DNA from: Adiantum capillus-veneris
Lineage: Eukaryota > Streptophyta > Polypodiopsida > Polypodiales > Pteridaceae
Reading direction: 5' to 3'
Length of the DNA: 64,000 nt
Assembly: GCA_014529385.2 (NCBI GenBank)
Contig: CM043966.1
Coordinates: 41,293,537 to 41,357,536 of the forward strand
Shown: in pieces, positions 10,741-22,134 of the stretch
How the letters are laid out: each line of letters starts with the position of its first letter
Numbering within the stretch: the stretch's first letter is position 1
The notes under the pieces: generated by a model
The model's input: only the letters and a program-made list of their open reading frames with translations
The model's database searches: none
Told to the model about the DNA's origin: nothing
Made by a program: the position numbers and the translations under genes

Positions 10741-11889
10741 CACTATGGTTCCATAGGAAAAACAGCTTGGAAGGACAAAATATATAAGTTTTTTGAAAAT
10801 TGAACCCTAAACCGGTTCAAAAAATATTTTAGTTTATGAATTTATTCTGTTATTGTTGTTAGCTTAGGAAATTATCACTCTGAGTCGCCAGCCAGAGAGA
10901 TGGTCAAGTATCGAGAGTGGCACATAGAATTCAATACTTGGTGATGGTTGTTAGAGAACCAGCACATCTCTCGCGAGCCATTCAACTTAGCAGTCGGATC
11001 TCTACAGGCGTTAAGTGTCTAGAAATTGTTTTGAGTTATTAATTTTCTTAATTTGGTTTTGATTATTATAGAGTCAATGTCCCAACACTAGTGGAGTGCA
11101 AAATTGAAGGACATATGGGGCCTCACATGCATTTTGAAACATGAGATATTCTTGTTGGAAATTTTGACTATTGCTATTCCCATAGGGAGTTGTTGAGTAG
11201 AAAAAGAATTGTATGATGATCTTTGTGCCACATGTAGCGAATAAGAAACTATGAGGCACACGCTTTGGTTGTGTTTCAATCGTGGAAGTGGGCAATGTAT
11301 GTATGGATGAATGTCCGAAACATTAAATGTCTAAGTACAAATTGAGTTTTGAGACTTATGAATTTTTTGATGATGCCATGTCTTTTTGTTTGTTGTCCTC
11401 GAAATAATGGATTCTTGCATATGTTTGGTCTTTGAGGAATGTTGCAGTGTTTGAAAGTAAAAATTCTTCAGGATTAGCTTTTGTATGCATATGATTAAAT
11501 AAAAAATGCTAGAAGATGCTATAGTTTGAAGTAAAAATGGGGATAATTCCTCCATTACAAGGATCATGTAGCAGTTGTAAGAGACAATGTAATCTAAGCA
11601 ATGTAAATAGATTGATTTCTATAAATTGAAAGACGCATTCATGATTTTGTGCGCTATGTCAAATTTGTCATTGTATCTATGATGATTCAATTTTGTTAAC
11701 ATATGCTAGAAAATAGGCTTAACGGTTTCTCGCTTGCTCTATTGGTGAGTTCAACATTGGGCTCCTTTTTTTTGCCTTCCCCTTTAATGGAGTCCTTTAA
11801 GTTGTATAGAGGTATTGATGCAGTACATTCTCTTTGACATTTGCAAAGTGGGAGAGCAAGAGAAAGACTTTTAAATCCTTGGTAGAATG
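10741..11889. other. No gene seen; AT-rich intergenic sequence
   Basis: Only short chance frames occur. No repeat, LTR end or gene family was recognised. Confidence 0.5.
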
Positions 11890-12036
11890 ACCTAGATCGA
11901 GTGAGCGCGCGTGCGCACACACACACATGCAGGGGTGCACATGCGCACACGTGTGCACACATACATAGCTTCAATGGAGTCCTTTGAGTTGTATAGAGGT
12001 GTTGATGAATACATACTCTCTGACATCTGCAAAGCA

Positions 12037-12069
<33 letters not shown>

Positions 12070-12094
12070 GGGAGAGAGAGAGAGAGAGAGAATG
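11890..12094. repeat. Mixed CA/CG-alternating tract and (GA)n microsatellite
   Basis: Positions 11905-11966 alternate purine and pyrimidine (GCGCGCGTGCGCACACAC, later GCGCACACGTGTGCACAC), a sequence type prone to Z-DNA. Positions 12039-12090 are (GA)n with GGG interruptions. The frames at 11696-12152 that cross it are repeat artefacts. Confidence 0.85.
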
Positions 12095-12478
12095 CCTTGT
12101 CACTATTATCATTTGTAATTATTATCACATACCTTGTGTGTAGCGAAGTCATGGCAATTTAAAGCTAGAATAGAAAAAGAGACAGATCATTCATTTTTTT
12201 GGAAAGTGAACTATGATGCCAGTAAAAGCTCAATATCTGGTACCCATGACAGTAGACACATTTTTCCTATCTCATAATCAAAAATCTTTGAGGTCTTCGA
12301 CATTAACAAAAATAGGTTTTCTTTCTAATTATACAAAGGTCTGCGACATTAACAAAAATAGGTATTTATATTGATTGCTCTTTTCTCAATTGAGATAAAT
12401 CCTCTTTTTCATCTTCATATATCTCAAGGCTCATTTTCTCATTTTCTATACATCCATATTTTAATGCCAAACTTTGAA

Positions 12479-12561
12479 AACTCGTGACACATTAAATACT
12501 ACAGACTCTTAATTGATCAACTCGTGACACATTAAATACTACAACTCTTAATTGATCAACT
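12479..12561. repeat. Two-copy 40-bp tandem repeat
   Basis: ACTCGTGACACATTAAATAC, then ACTACA(G)ACTCTTAATTGATCA, occurs twice in succession with a 2-bp difference. A short (CA)n follows at about 12644-12663. Confidence 0.85.
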
Positions 12562-12839
12562 TACATTTTTACTCTAAATTTTCATATCAAGCTCACGAAG
12601 ATGTGTGTGGAATATTCTCTCTTCTTTGTTTGTGGAATACTTTGCGCACACACACACACACACAAAAGCAATTAATGCTATACAAAAAATACTCGTAAAG
12701 TAAAAACTGTGAGCATACTCAAGTTCTTCCATTGAAGCCTCAACCATATACAATGTTATTTGCTAAGCCAGCGAAAAAAGCTACAATTTTTTTGTTAATG
12801 GAACCATGTAACAAGGCCATGCATAGATCTGATCCAAAG

Positions 12840-13644
12840 CTACAAGATGTTTGCCCTTGTGGGCGCATGCACTGGCCGCGGAGTGGCGTAGGCGCAATTG
12901 CGCGCTCGTCCTGCATGTTCCAAGGTGTTCAACCGCTTGGCGATGAAGACACGGTGAGATAAAGCTTGCTTGCTAGGCAGGGCCGGCCGTCGGCCAGAGT
13001 TGGCGCCCATGGACGGCAGCTGAGAGGGAGCCAGCACGCGGATGGTATGCTGACGTTTAGCTGCTTGCTCCTGCGCGTAGGCGGTATGAAGTTTACGCTT
13101 GGAGGCATCAAGCTTCTCTTCGAATGTCATAGAGGACGATAGCGTTGCTCTTTCCGTGCCAGCCAGCTTGGGCGCACCGACTCTATTCTTATCTAGTGCT
13201 GCTGGTTTGGGTGGCGTATCCGCCCTAGTCTGCATGGCCGGCTGCTCTTCGATTTTCATGCTCTCTTCATGCTTGACCTTCTGCGCCGGCTTCTTGTCGA
13301 CATATTTGGCGCTGCTCTGATGACGAATGATCGAGTCCTTCCAAGCTGCCACGATGTTCTCGGCAAGGGCAGCCACGCGGGGGGCAGCGTGCTTCCGCAG
13401 TCCATTCATCAGCTTGCCAAGCTGGCTCTCTTGAAGCAAAGGCAGGACATGCTGCTCCTGAGTTCGAGCCACCATCCACCCCCATCATCTCCTCGAGCAG
13501 GCGCTCCATCAGCGTGGCCTCATCCTCATCCTTCCCTTCTGCCTCGAAAGCCCGCAGCTCTTGCAGCCTGGCTTTCATGTCCAGCATCTCTGCGCGCATC
13601 ACGTCCAGGCTAGGGTACTGGAAGCTCGCCATTTGCACTTTCAT
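12840..13644 (-). pseudogene. TFIIS N-terminal-domain (MED26-like) protein gene with a frameshift
   Basis: The first frame starts at 13644 (MKVQMASFQYPSLDV) and gives a coiled-coil-like acidic segment and the first helix of a TFIIS N-terminal (LW) domain (DEATLMERLLEEMMGV). Near 13475 the domain continues in another frame: VLPLLQESQLGKLMNGLRKH, then PRVAALAENIVAAWKDSI. A later segment (FEEKLDASKRKLHTAYAQ, AAKRQHTIRVLAPSQLP) resembles the C-terminal K-L-E-A-x-K-R-K-L region I associate with plant TFIIS/MED26-type proteins. Such proteins bind the transcription machinery in the nucleus. The region is clearly richer in GC than its surroundings and apparently intronless over 800 bp, so a retrocopy is possible. 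One frameshift in an otherwise open sequence could be a real lesion, a short intron or a sequence error. Confidence 0.65.
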
Positions 13645-14060
13645 TTTTTAGATTCCTCCTGCGCCACAAAATCCTCTTTTATACGTGTAGGGTTTTTCAA
13701 CAGTACTACGCACGTCGGCCGCTTCTGGAGATTAATGTACGGGGTTTTCTTTGCATTTGTGCTTTCTTTTATACTAGGGTTCTGCGACACGCAGCTTTAC
13801 ATTTCTGCTTTTTGGTGACGCGCTTTAATCTTGGCGCGTACTCTGCTTTTGGCTTGGGTGACACGCATTAGACCCATGGCTTACCTTGCTAGAAGAGAAT
13901 CAGAGGCGTCCATGTTTTACAAAGCCACGTGAGTGGTATGGTCATGTCATCCCCAATGCAAAAAAACAAAAACAAATTTTTTTTATTCGCACCCTCGTTG
14001 CCTACTATGGTAACAAACTTAGCACTATTTTTTGTAGAATAGTTTCATTTGCATAAGTGT
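13645..14060. other. Flank of the TFIIS-domain gene; no feature recognised
   Basis: This is the 5' side of the minus-strand TFIIS-domain gene. TTTTATAC-type AT-rich phrases occur near 13676 and 13769, but no promoter can be assigned. An A/T run lies near 13961-13984. Confidence 0.4.
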
Positions 14061-14478
14061 CCAGGGGTAGCATAGCCAAGGCAAAGTAAGTCTTCCGCTT
14101 ACACATTCTTGAGATGTAAGTAGCTAGCAAACCATATCAATATCCCCTTTAAGCAGACCAGGTCCAATGTGAAGAGCTGCTAGCCATTGCCACCAAATGA
14201 CAACCCTATTTTTGGGATTGTTATCTACACTAGTAAAACGGCGTCGCCTTCGACGGCGGCATGGCCCCTCCAGGGGTAGCATAGCCAAGGCAAAGTAAGT
14301 CTTCCGCTTACACATTCTTGAGATGTAAGTAGCTAGCAAACCATATCAATATCCCCTTTAAGCAGACCAGGTCCAATGTGAAGAGCTGCTAGCCATTGCC
14401 ACCAAATGACAACCCTATTTTTGGGATTGTTATCTACACTAGTAAAACGGCGTCGCCTTCGACGGCGGCATGGCCCCT
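14061..14478. repeat. 209-bp tandem duplication (two copies, essentially identical)
   Basis: Copies at 14061-14269 and 14270-14478, beginning CCAGGGGTAGCATAGCC and ending GGCGGCATGGCCCCTC. Each contains the candidate Helitron 3' end (CTAG at 14230-14233 and 14439-14442, with the adjoining GC-rich hairpin) plus about 169 bp of sequence beyond it. The join at 14270 is direct. It is either a recent tandem duplication or a by-product of Helitron termination. Confidence 0.9.
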
Positions 14479-14593
14479 CTTACCTTCAAGCTCTTCACTC
14501 TTGACAAATTTCACAAAAGAAGATCAAGAAAGTTACTCTCTCTTCTTCTTTCTTTTTTATCTCTCTTCTTCTTTCTTTTTTATCTCTCCAATG

Positions 14594-14604
14594 CCCCCCC
14601 CCCC

Positions 14605-14652
<48 letters not shown>
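14594..14652. repeat. Poly-C tract
   Basis: Nearly 60 C residues with one A at 14605, then a short TT and six C. This is an unusually long G/C homopolymer; its exact length is liable to sequencing or assembly error. Frames through it give poly-Pro or poly-Gly and are discarded. Confidence 0.95.
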
Positions 14653-14659
14653 TTCCCCC

Positions 14660-14660
<1 letters not shown>

Positions 14661-14692
<32 letters not shown>

Positions 14693-14882
14693 AATCATAC
14701 CCGACCATGTCAATCAATTTCAAAATTTGCGTTGAGAACAGTTTCGAAAAAAATGTGTCTCAACTTAATATCATGTCGTTTTCTATCTGCAGCTCTCTCT
14801 CTCTCTCTCTAGATCTCTTTCTCTCTCCCCCTAGTCTTTCTCGCTCTCCCTCCTCCTCTCTCTTTCTCTATCTCCCCAGTGT

Positions 14883-14942
<60 letters not shown>

Positions 14943-15069
14943 ATTTCTTGCTCTCCCTCCTCCTCTCTATATCTCCCTCTCCCCAATGTCAACCAACTTC
15001 AAAATTTGCGCTGTGAGCAGTTTCGGGAAAAATGTGTCTCAACTTGATATCGTGTCGTTTTCTATCTAC

Positions 15070-15116
<47 letters not shown>

Positions 15117-15167
15117 AATCTCTCTGTCTCGCTCTCCCTCTTCTTCTCTCTTTCTCTATCTCCCGAG

Positions 15168-15223
<56 letters not shown>

Positions 15224-15293
15224 TCTGTCTCTCTCTATAGTTGTTTTTCTCGCTCTCCCTCCTCCTCTCTCTTTCTCTATCTCCCTAGTGTCC

Positions 15294-15353
<60 letters not shown>

Positions 15354-15386
15354 AGATCTCTTTCTCTCTCCCCCTCCTCCTCCCCT

Positions 15387-15446
<60 letters not shown>

Positions 15447-15466
15447 AAATCTCTCTGTCTCGCTCC

Positions 15467-15547
<81 letters not shown>

Positions 15548-15560
15548 AGCTCTCTTTCTC

Positions 15561-15602
<42 letters not shown>
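14661..15602. repeat. (CT)n arrays with short (GT)n runs
   Basis: Many (CT)n blocks separated by short C/T-rich spacers, and (GT)n at 14930-14941 and 15565-15602. Spacers such as CTCGCTCTCCCTCCTCCTCTC recur, so larger blocks containing both array and spacer have been duplicated. Long Leu-Ser and Arg-Glu frames here are artefacts. Confidence 0.95.
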
Positions 15603-16880
<1,278 letters not shown>

Positions 16881-16898
16881 CCCCCATTATCAATGAAA

Positions 16899-16901
<3 letters not shown>

Positions 16902-16978
<77 letters not shown>

Positions 16979-16997
16979 CACGCAGCCGGCCGGGGGC

Positions 16998-17076
<79 letters not shown>

Positions 17077-17132
17077 ACTCTCTCTCACTGTCCCGCTTGT
17101 GCGCAGAGGGCAGCAGTACGGAGTGCCATCCG

Positions 17133-17225
<93 letters not shown>

Positions 17226-17280
17226 CCGGCTCTCAGCGTTCGCACGGAACTGGCCTAGGCCTGGATAGGCGCCATTGGAA

Positions 17281-17310
<30 letters not shown>
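16902..17310. repeat. Very long (CT)n arrays
   Basis: Three (CT)n blocks (16902-16974, 17000-17074, 17136-17222) separated by short GC-rich spacers, with a shorter one at 17281-17310. Confidence 0.95.
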
Positions 17311-17311
<1 letters not shown>

Positions 17312-17459
17312 ATTCGCACGCTCTGTGTGTGTCAGGGCTGCAGGAAACACCCTCGCTGTCTCGCCATCTGTGCACCTGCAGTGGCCGGATGAAGCACATG
17401 CTGCCACATGGCGGGGGGGAGCGGCCGGAATCCCTTCCCCCATTATCTATTAGTATAGA

Positions 17460-18815
17460 TAAGTTTTAACCATGGAGAGAAGTCCCCAAGCGGGAGATTA
17501 TGAGAAACACCATATAGTGACCTAGGAAGAATCCATAATTTATTGAGGGTTAAAGGAGGTTTAGATGCAAGTGAGGACTTCTAAGTGCTCCTCGAGCCTA
17601 CCTCCATAGAAGGAGTTGTACCCAAGATAATGCAACATCTGTGAAGCTCATGAGTTGTACTTGTGTTCTTGAACAAAGAATATATCTAAATCCTATGATA
17701 ATGGCCACTTATTAAAGGTGTACATATTTGAGGGGTGATTAATCCCCTTTACATTGTATGAGGCAACGTTCATAAGGGTGTGCTCCAAACGATTTGGGTC
17801 TATGTGTCTGGGTCACTGTCAACTTCTTGCATATGGACCTCAAGATGTATATCTTATCCATCTTCTCTAGCTAGCTTGGTTTTCTTAGTTGATTCATAAG
17901 TTTCCATGACATTATCCACTTGAGTCAGGGTGTCGAACTTTCAGGTGAAGGCATATCATCAAAAGAGCTTCTAAATAGTTATGCCTGCTAAATTCTTGTC
18001 TCTAAAAGTTGTTGGGAATGGTGAATATGGCAAAAATGTGAGTGAACCGTTCATGATATGATTAGAGAGTTAATTAGACGTTTGATTAGAGAATCATGAG
18101 TAGATTAAGATGAAAATGAGTACAAAGTGATGGATAGTGCATAGGGTGCAAAGTGGATACAAAATGTGTAACTTTGGCATTCTTTTATCGAGATGGGAGA
18201 GGGCATCTAATGACATAATCGATGATGTCAAGTGAGTAGACTTCCAATGTAGAGAGGGTTCTCACTTGTGGTGGTGCGAATGTGTCACACACCCCAACAA
18301 GCCTCCCCGTGTGTGATATAGTCGCACACAAAAGTACAAAGTTGTCCTTCCCAAAGAATTGTCAAATGGGTGTAGGATTAAAAGTGAAAACATCCTCCGA
18401 GAGAATTGTCAGCTAGGTGGTAGGTCAAATAAAAATACAAATGGGTCTTTTGTCGAAGGTGAAGTCCTATTGTAAATCTTCAAAGTTTGTGTTACGCTTT
18501 GTCACCGGTGTTGGCTGCAAAGTGTCATTGTTGATGCTCCTCCCCTGCAAATGTCTCATCGTAATCAAAATGGATGCTGATATCGGAACGGCATACAAAA
18601 CAGATTTTTTTGTGCAAATGTGTGTGAGGATGGTCGTAGTCAGTGTCAGGTAGTGCCTGATCTTGGTACAGAATTTGCTTTTATGAAGCCAGATATGATA
18701 AGTCTTGTGTCCAATGCAAAATGTGGATGCATAGGTTTGTGAAAATGCAAAGGTTTTTGTGCAAAAAATGTGTGTGCAAATGGTGTACAATCTTTACATT
18801 ATCCACTCTAGTCAG
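17460..18815. other. No gene recognised; possible decayed retroelement sequence
   Basis: The minus strand has short open stretches (for example VDNVMETYESTKKTKLARED near 17880-17930), but no conserved retroelement motif. CCTCCCCGTGTGTGATATAG (18301) with repeated GTGTCACACACC gives a small inverted repeat. No function is assigned. Confidence 0.35.
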
Positions 18816-18922
18816 CACTACAAGGGCGCTTTGTAGCTAGGGATTTTCTTGCAAAATTCACGGGCATCACTCTAAAGATTTGTCCCAAAAAATAATAAAA
18901 GCGTCGCACCTTGCGACGCTTG
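18816..18922 (+). mobile_element. Possible CACTA-type transposon end with subterminal hairpin
   Basis: CACTACAAG at 18816-18824 matches the usual start of plant CACTA transposon terminal repeats. About 75 bp further in, 18899-18921 is a perfect inverted repeat with 10-bp arms (AAGCGTCGCA, 3-base loop, TGCGACGCTT), like the subterminal palindromes of that family. I found no opposite end (CTTGTAGTG) nearby, so at most a fragment is present. Confidence 0.35.
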
Positions 18923-19987
18923 TAGCTCCGTCGATGTTGTGAAGCTCCTCTCCTCAATCGTGGGCATCTTGATCTCCCTAGCTCCAATGCTTGATCAATG
19001 AGAGTACCGTGGGTGTGAGTTTGAGGTGAGATTTTCAGTGGTGGCTTCTTCTCTATTTGTCTAGAATCTGGTGTGAATAAATCCATAATCTATCTCTAGG
19101 ATTTCCTCTCTCTAGATCTTCTCAGTAAACTATCTCCCCCTGGGTGCGACACCAATTACAATGAGTTGTTTGGCAAAGAAAAAAGACACCCCTTACCAAT
19201 TGACAACACAAGTTCAAGACTTTTTTAAAAGTTTGAAAGATAAATGAAAAGAATGTACATGATAGAGAGGCAATTGCATATGTTTCATTAGAACTTTGAA
19301 AGAAGGATGCTACATCATGTTTTTGAGCCCATAATTTTCTTGGCGTCTTTCTTGCACATAAGGCAACTCCCCGACCAGGAGGGAGTCTGCTATTGCCTTA
19401 GGGTTAGTTGAGCCAATAGAGGCATGTATCCTATCTCGGCAAGAACCTTGCCACGAAATCCAGTTCCAAATGCATTGCATGCTAGGGATCTTCGCACTAG
19501 GAAGAGAAGATGAGTAGTTCGGGCAATGGTGCTCAACCACAAGATTTTCCTCACAGATTTCAAAGACCACATTTTCAAATGATCTTTGGAAGTGAAATAG
19601 TTGTGTATAATGGCAACATCACCATGGGGAAGTTTTCCTATGTAGTAAGAAAGAGAGGTTTGTGGTCTGAAGGCCACCCGCTTGTCGTCCGCGCTACTAA
19701 CTCATCAAGCTCTAAGACATCCTTCCATAAACCAATCAAGGGTAATAAAAAGACAATTAAGGTGAGAAAAAACATCTTTGAAAGTAAGATAGAATTTCCA
19801 TCTTGCTCCTTTTCCTAAACTGCAATTACAGTTCACAGATACGTAGTCACAAACCACAACAAAACTGACAATGCTTAGTACACTTGAATGAGCAAAGAGA
19901 GAGGAACACAATGCAAGTTTCAAAATTGAAAACTGATTACCCAATCATTAGAAAAGTTCATTACAAGTTTGAGCATCTTGAGTGTAC
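18923..19987. other. No recognised gene; flank of the LTR array
   Basis: Short frames occur on both strands (for example 19510-19818 plus, 19390-19677 minus), but none shows a family motif. The sequence ends at GTAC (19987), where the LTR begins. Confidence 0.4.
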
Positions 19988-21456
19988 TAGGGCGGTCCGG
20001 GGCGGGCAACAAGAGAGGCGACCTCTAAACACCCCTCAAGGCTCCCGTGCTGCTCAATTGGGGCTGGGGCAACCACAAGCACAACACAACAACAAACCCA
20101 CGGCCAAACCCAAACAAGATAGGGGCACCACATAGTTATGGTATGCGAACTAGGACGCAAGAGAGATTTTGGCACAACCAAGAAGATGCACCACACAACA
20201 CACACAAAAAACCTCACACCAAGACACACGCAAACTGGACCAGAGAGAGCTAGAGAAAAGGGAAGAGAGAGAGAAAAGGATCTTGCGTAATACCTTATTT
20301 GTGACTTGCAAATGGAGATGGTTCGTTATGATGCTATCGTAGAACTTGTATAAACTCACTCAATGCTTAGTGATTGCTAAAACATTGCAAAAAAACACAC
20401 ATTGTCTTAGGGTGTGGGAGACCTCTCACCACAATACCCTCTTACAATGGACACAAAACTGGCAATGAAAAACACACTAAAACACTTTCTAAAATCAAGA
20501 TCAACCGATAAAAACTCAAATACACAAGTCACCTTGAATTCACCAAACCGTATTGCACAAATGGAAGGACGAAGATTTGAACGTCGAATCACACCTTTGA
20601 TGCACCAAACCTCAATTTATTGATGATGAAGGAGCATATACAATAGTGGTTTTGAGGTTTGTGGAACTCACGCTCTCTCACTTGCGATGTGTAGCTTGAA
20701 GGCTTCTCTCACACCAAGAGTGAAGCTCACAAGTGGTTGCTACACCTAAGTCTCTCCTCACGCATGGAGTGTTGGGGTGCTATGTGAGATGTTGGAGGTT
20801 GTTTTACAAGAAGGAGAGGGGCCTATTTATAGGTTGGAGACCTCTCATTAAGATTATTGGAAATCCTAATTTACAAGCTAACAAATCAGGATTATGATTT
20901 TTTTGAATATCAAAACATTGTGGGCCTTCTTTGTCTGCTTGAGTCATGGGTGTGGGCTCAAAAGAGAGCATTATTGATGGTAGATAAGGTGAAAGTAAGT
21001 AAGGAGAGAGAGAGAGAGAGAGAGAGAGTGTGTGAGAGAGTTACTTTGTACATGTCTTGAGGTGAGGTGTCTTTTATGGTTAGGTCAATGCTATTTTGTG
21101 TTAGTATGTTAGTGGTTAGTGTTAGTAATCACTAGAAAGGTAATGATATATTTACAATGGGTAGAATGGGGTGGATGGTTGGAGTAAGATGGTTGAATGA
21201 AGTGAGAAAATCCTTGTGATGATGAAGCTTGAAGAAGTTTTGGACTTACTTGTGTAGGTTCTCAAAATGACTATCGATCTTCTTCTTCGTCTTCTCTTCT
21301 TTACGCCACCGCCGCCAAGGTTGATCATCGTGATGAAAATGGTAATTCCGTTGATGAAATCTCATATGAGAGCTATGGGAGTAAGTGGGGAGGTTAATGG
21401 TGAAGAAGGTGAGAGAAACCATTGAAGGTGCAGGTTTGAGTGAGGGATTGAGAGAA

Positions 21457-21490
<34 letters not shown>

Positions 21491-22134
21491 AAGGGTGAGA
21501 GAAGACTAAAAGCTACTTGTGAGAAAAGTGGGCAGACTGGGGTCCACTCAAAAAATCATAGCTCACTGCTAGTAGCTCCAAAAATCATGAAAACATTTGA
21601 GGTGATTATTCAGAGCGTGGGCTACATTTTCTCTTTTGACCACTGCTCCAAATTTGGAGTGGAGATAGGTGCCAAAATTCTCACCAAAAAGCCTGTTTTT
21701 TATGCCTACAAAAGTCTTTTAGTGGCCCCCTCCTTTGTTGAATTTGTACAATGCATCCAAGAGTGAGCCCCTCCTTTGTCATATTATAATACAAAGCATC
21801 CAAGTTGCCCTTGACCCATGCATGGAGGAGGATTATTGGTGAATAAAGAAATATATACATGGTGGGACTAGTGTATGGACTATTCATGGACTTTTGCTCA
21901 ATGAGCACATGGTGTTAGAATAATGAGTAAAAATAATAATAAAAATATGGAGGAGTTATGGATATGGAAAGATATTGGAATCATATGATATGGTCCCTCC
22001 TTGAATTATTTTGGGTGAAAGAGGAAAAGGTATGCAAGTAAATAATATAATAAAAGTAACCAATGAGTAGAAATCAATTTATTGTTTTCACGAGGGTGAG
22101 GGTGAAAATGTGGGAGTGATTTGTATAAAGGAAA
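19988..22134 (-). repeat. LTR A (truncated 3' LTR of copy 1)
   Basis: It begins at TAGGGCGGTCC, where B and C have TGGGGCGGTCC, and matches LTR B until about 22134. There it jumps into pol interior sequence (GTAGCCAATAATGGG). The terminal ~400 bp of the LTR and the whole integrase region are missing, a single deletion of about 1.8 kb compared with copy 2. It contains a (GA)n at 21006-21029 and (GT)n at 21460-21489. Confidence 0.85.
20823..20832 (-). promoter_or_regulatory. TATA box in LTR A
   Basis: The minus strand reads CTATAAATAG within CAACCTATAAATAGGCCCC. The same site is at 28265-28274 in LTR B and 36736-36745 in LTR C. It is the probable core promoter of the element, and transcripts would start about 30 bases further on the minus strand. 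Confidence 0.7.

Noticed and set aside
19390-19818. Overlapping frames on both strands before LTR A
   Set aside because: No recognisable domain in either frame; treated as chance.
21300-21320. GCCACCGCCGCCAAGG considered as a start-codon context or CpG feature in the LTR
   Set aside because: It is on the antisense side of the LTR and has no associated open frame.
22006-22134. C-terminal extension of copy 1 pol (FPLYKSLPHFHPH and onward)
   Set aside because: It is LTR sequence read after the deletion junction, not part of the protein family.
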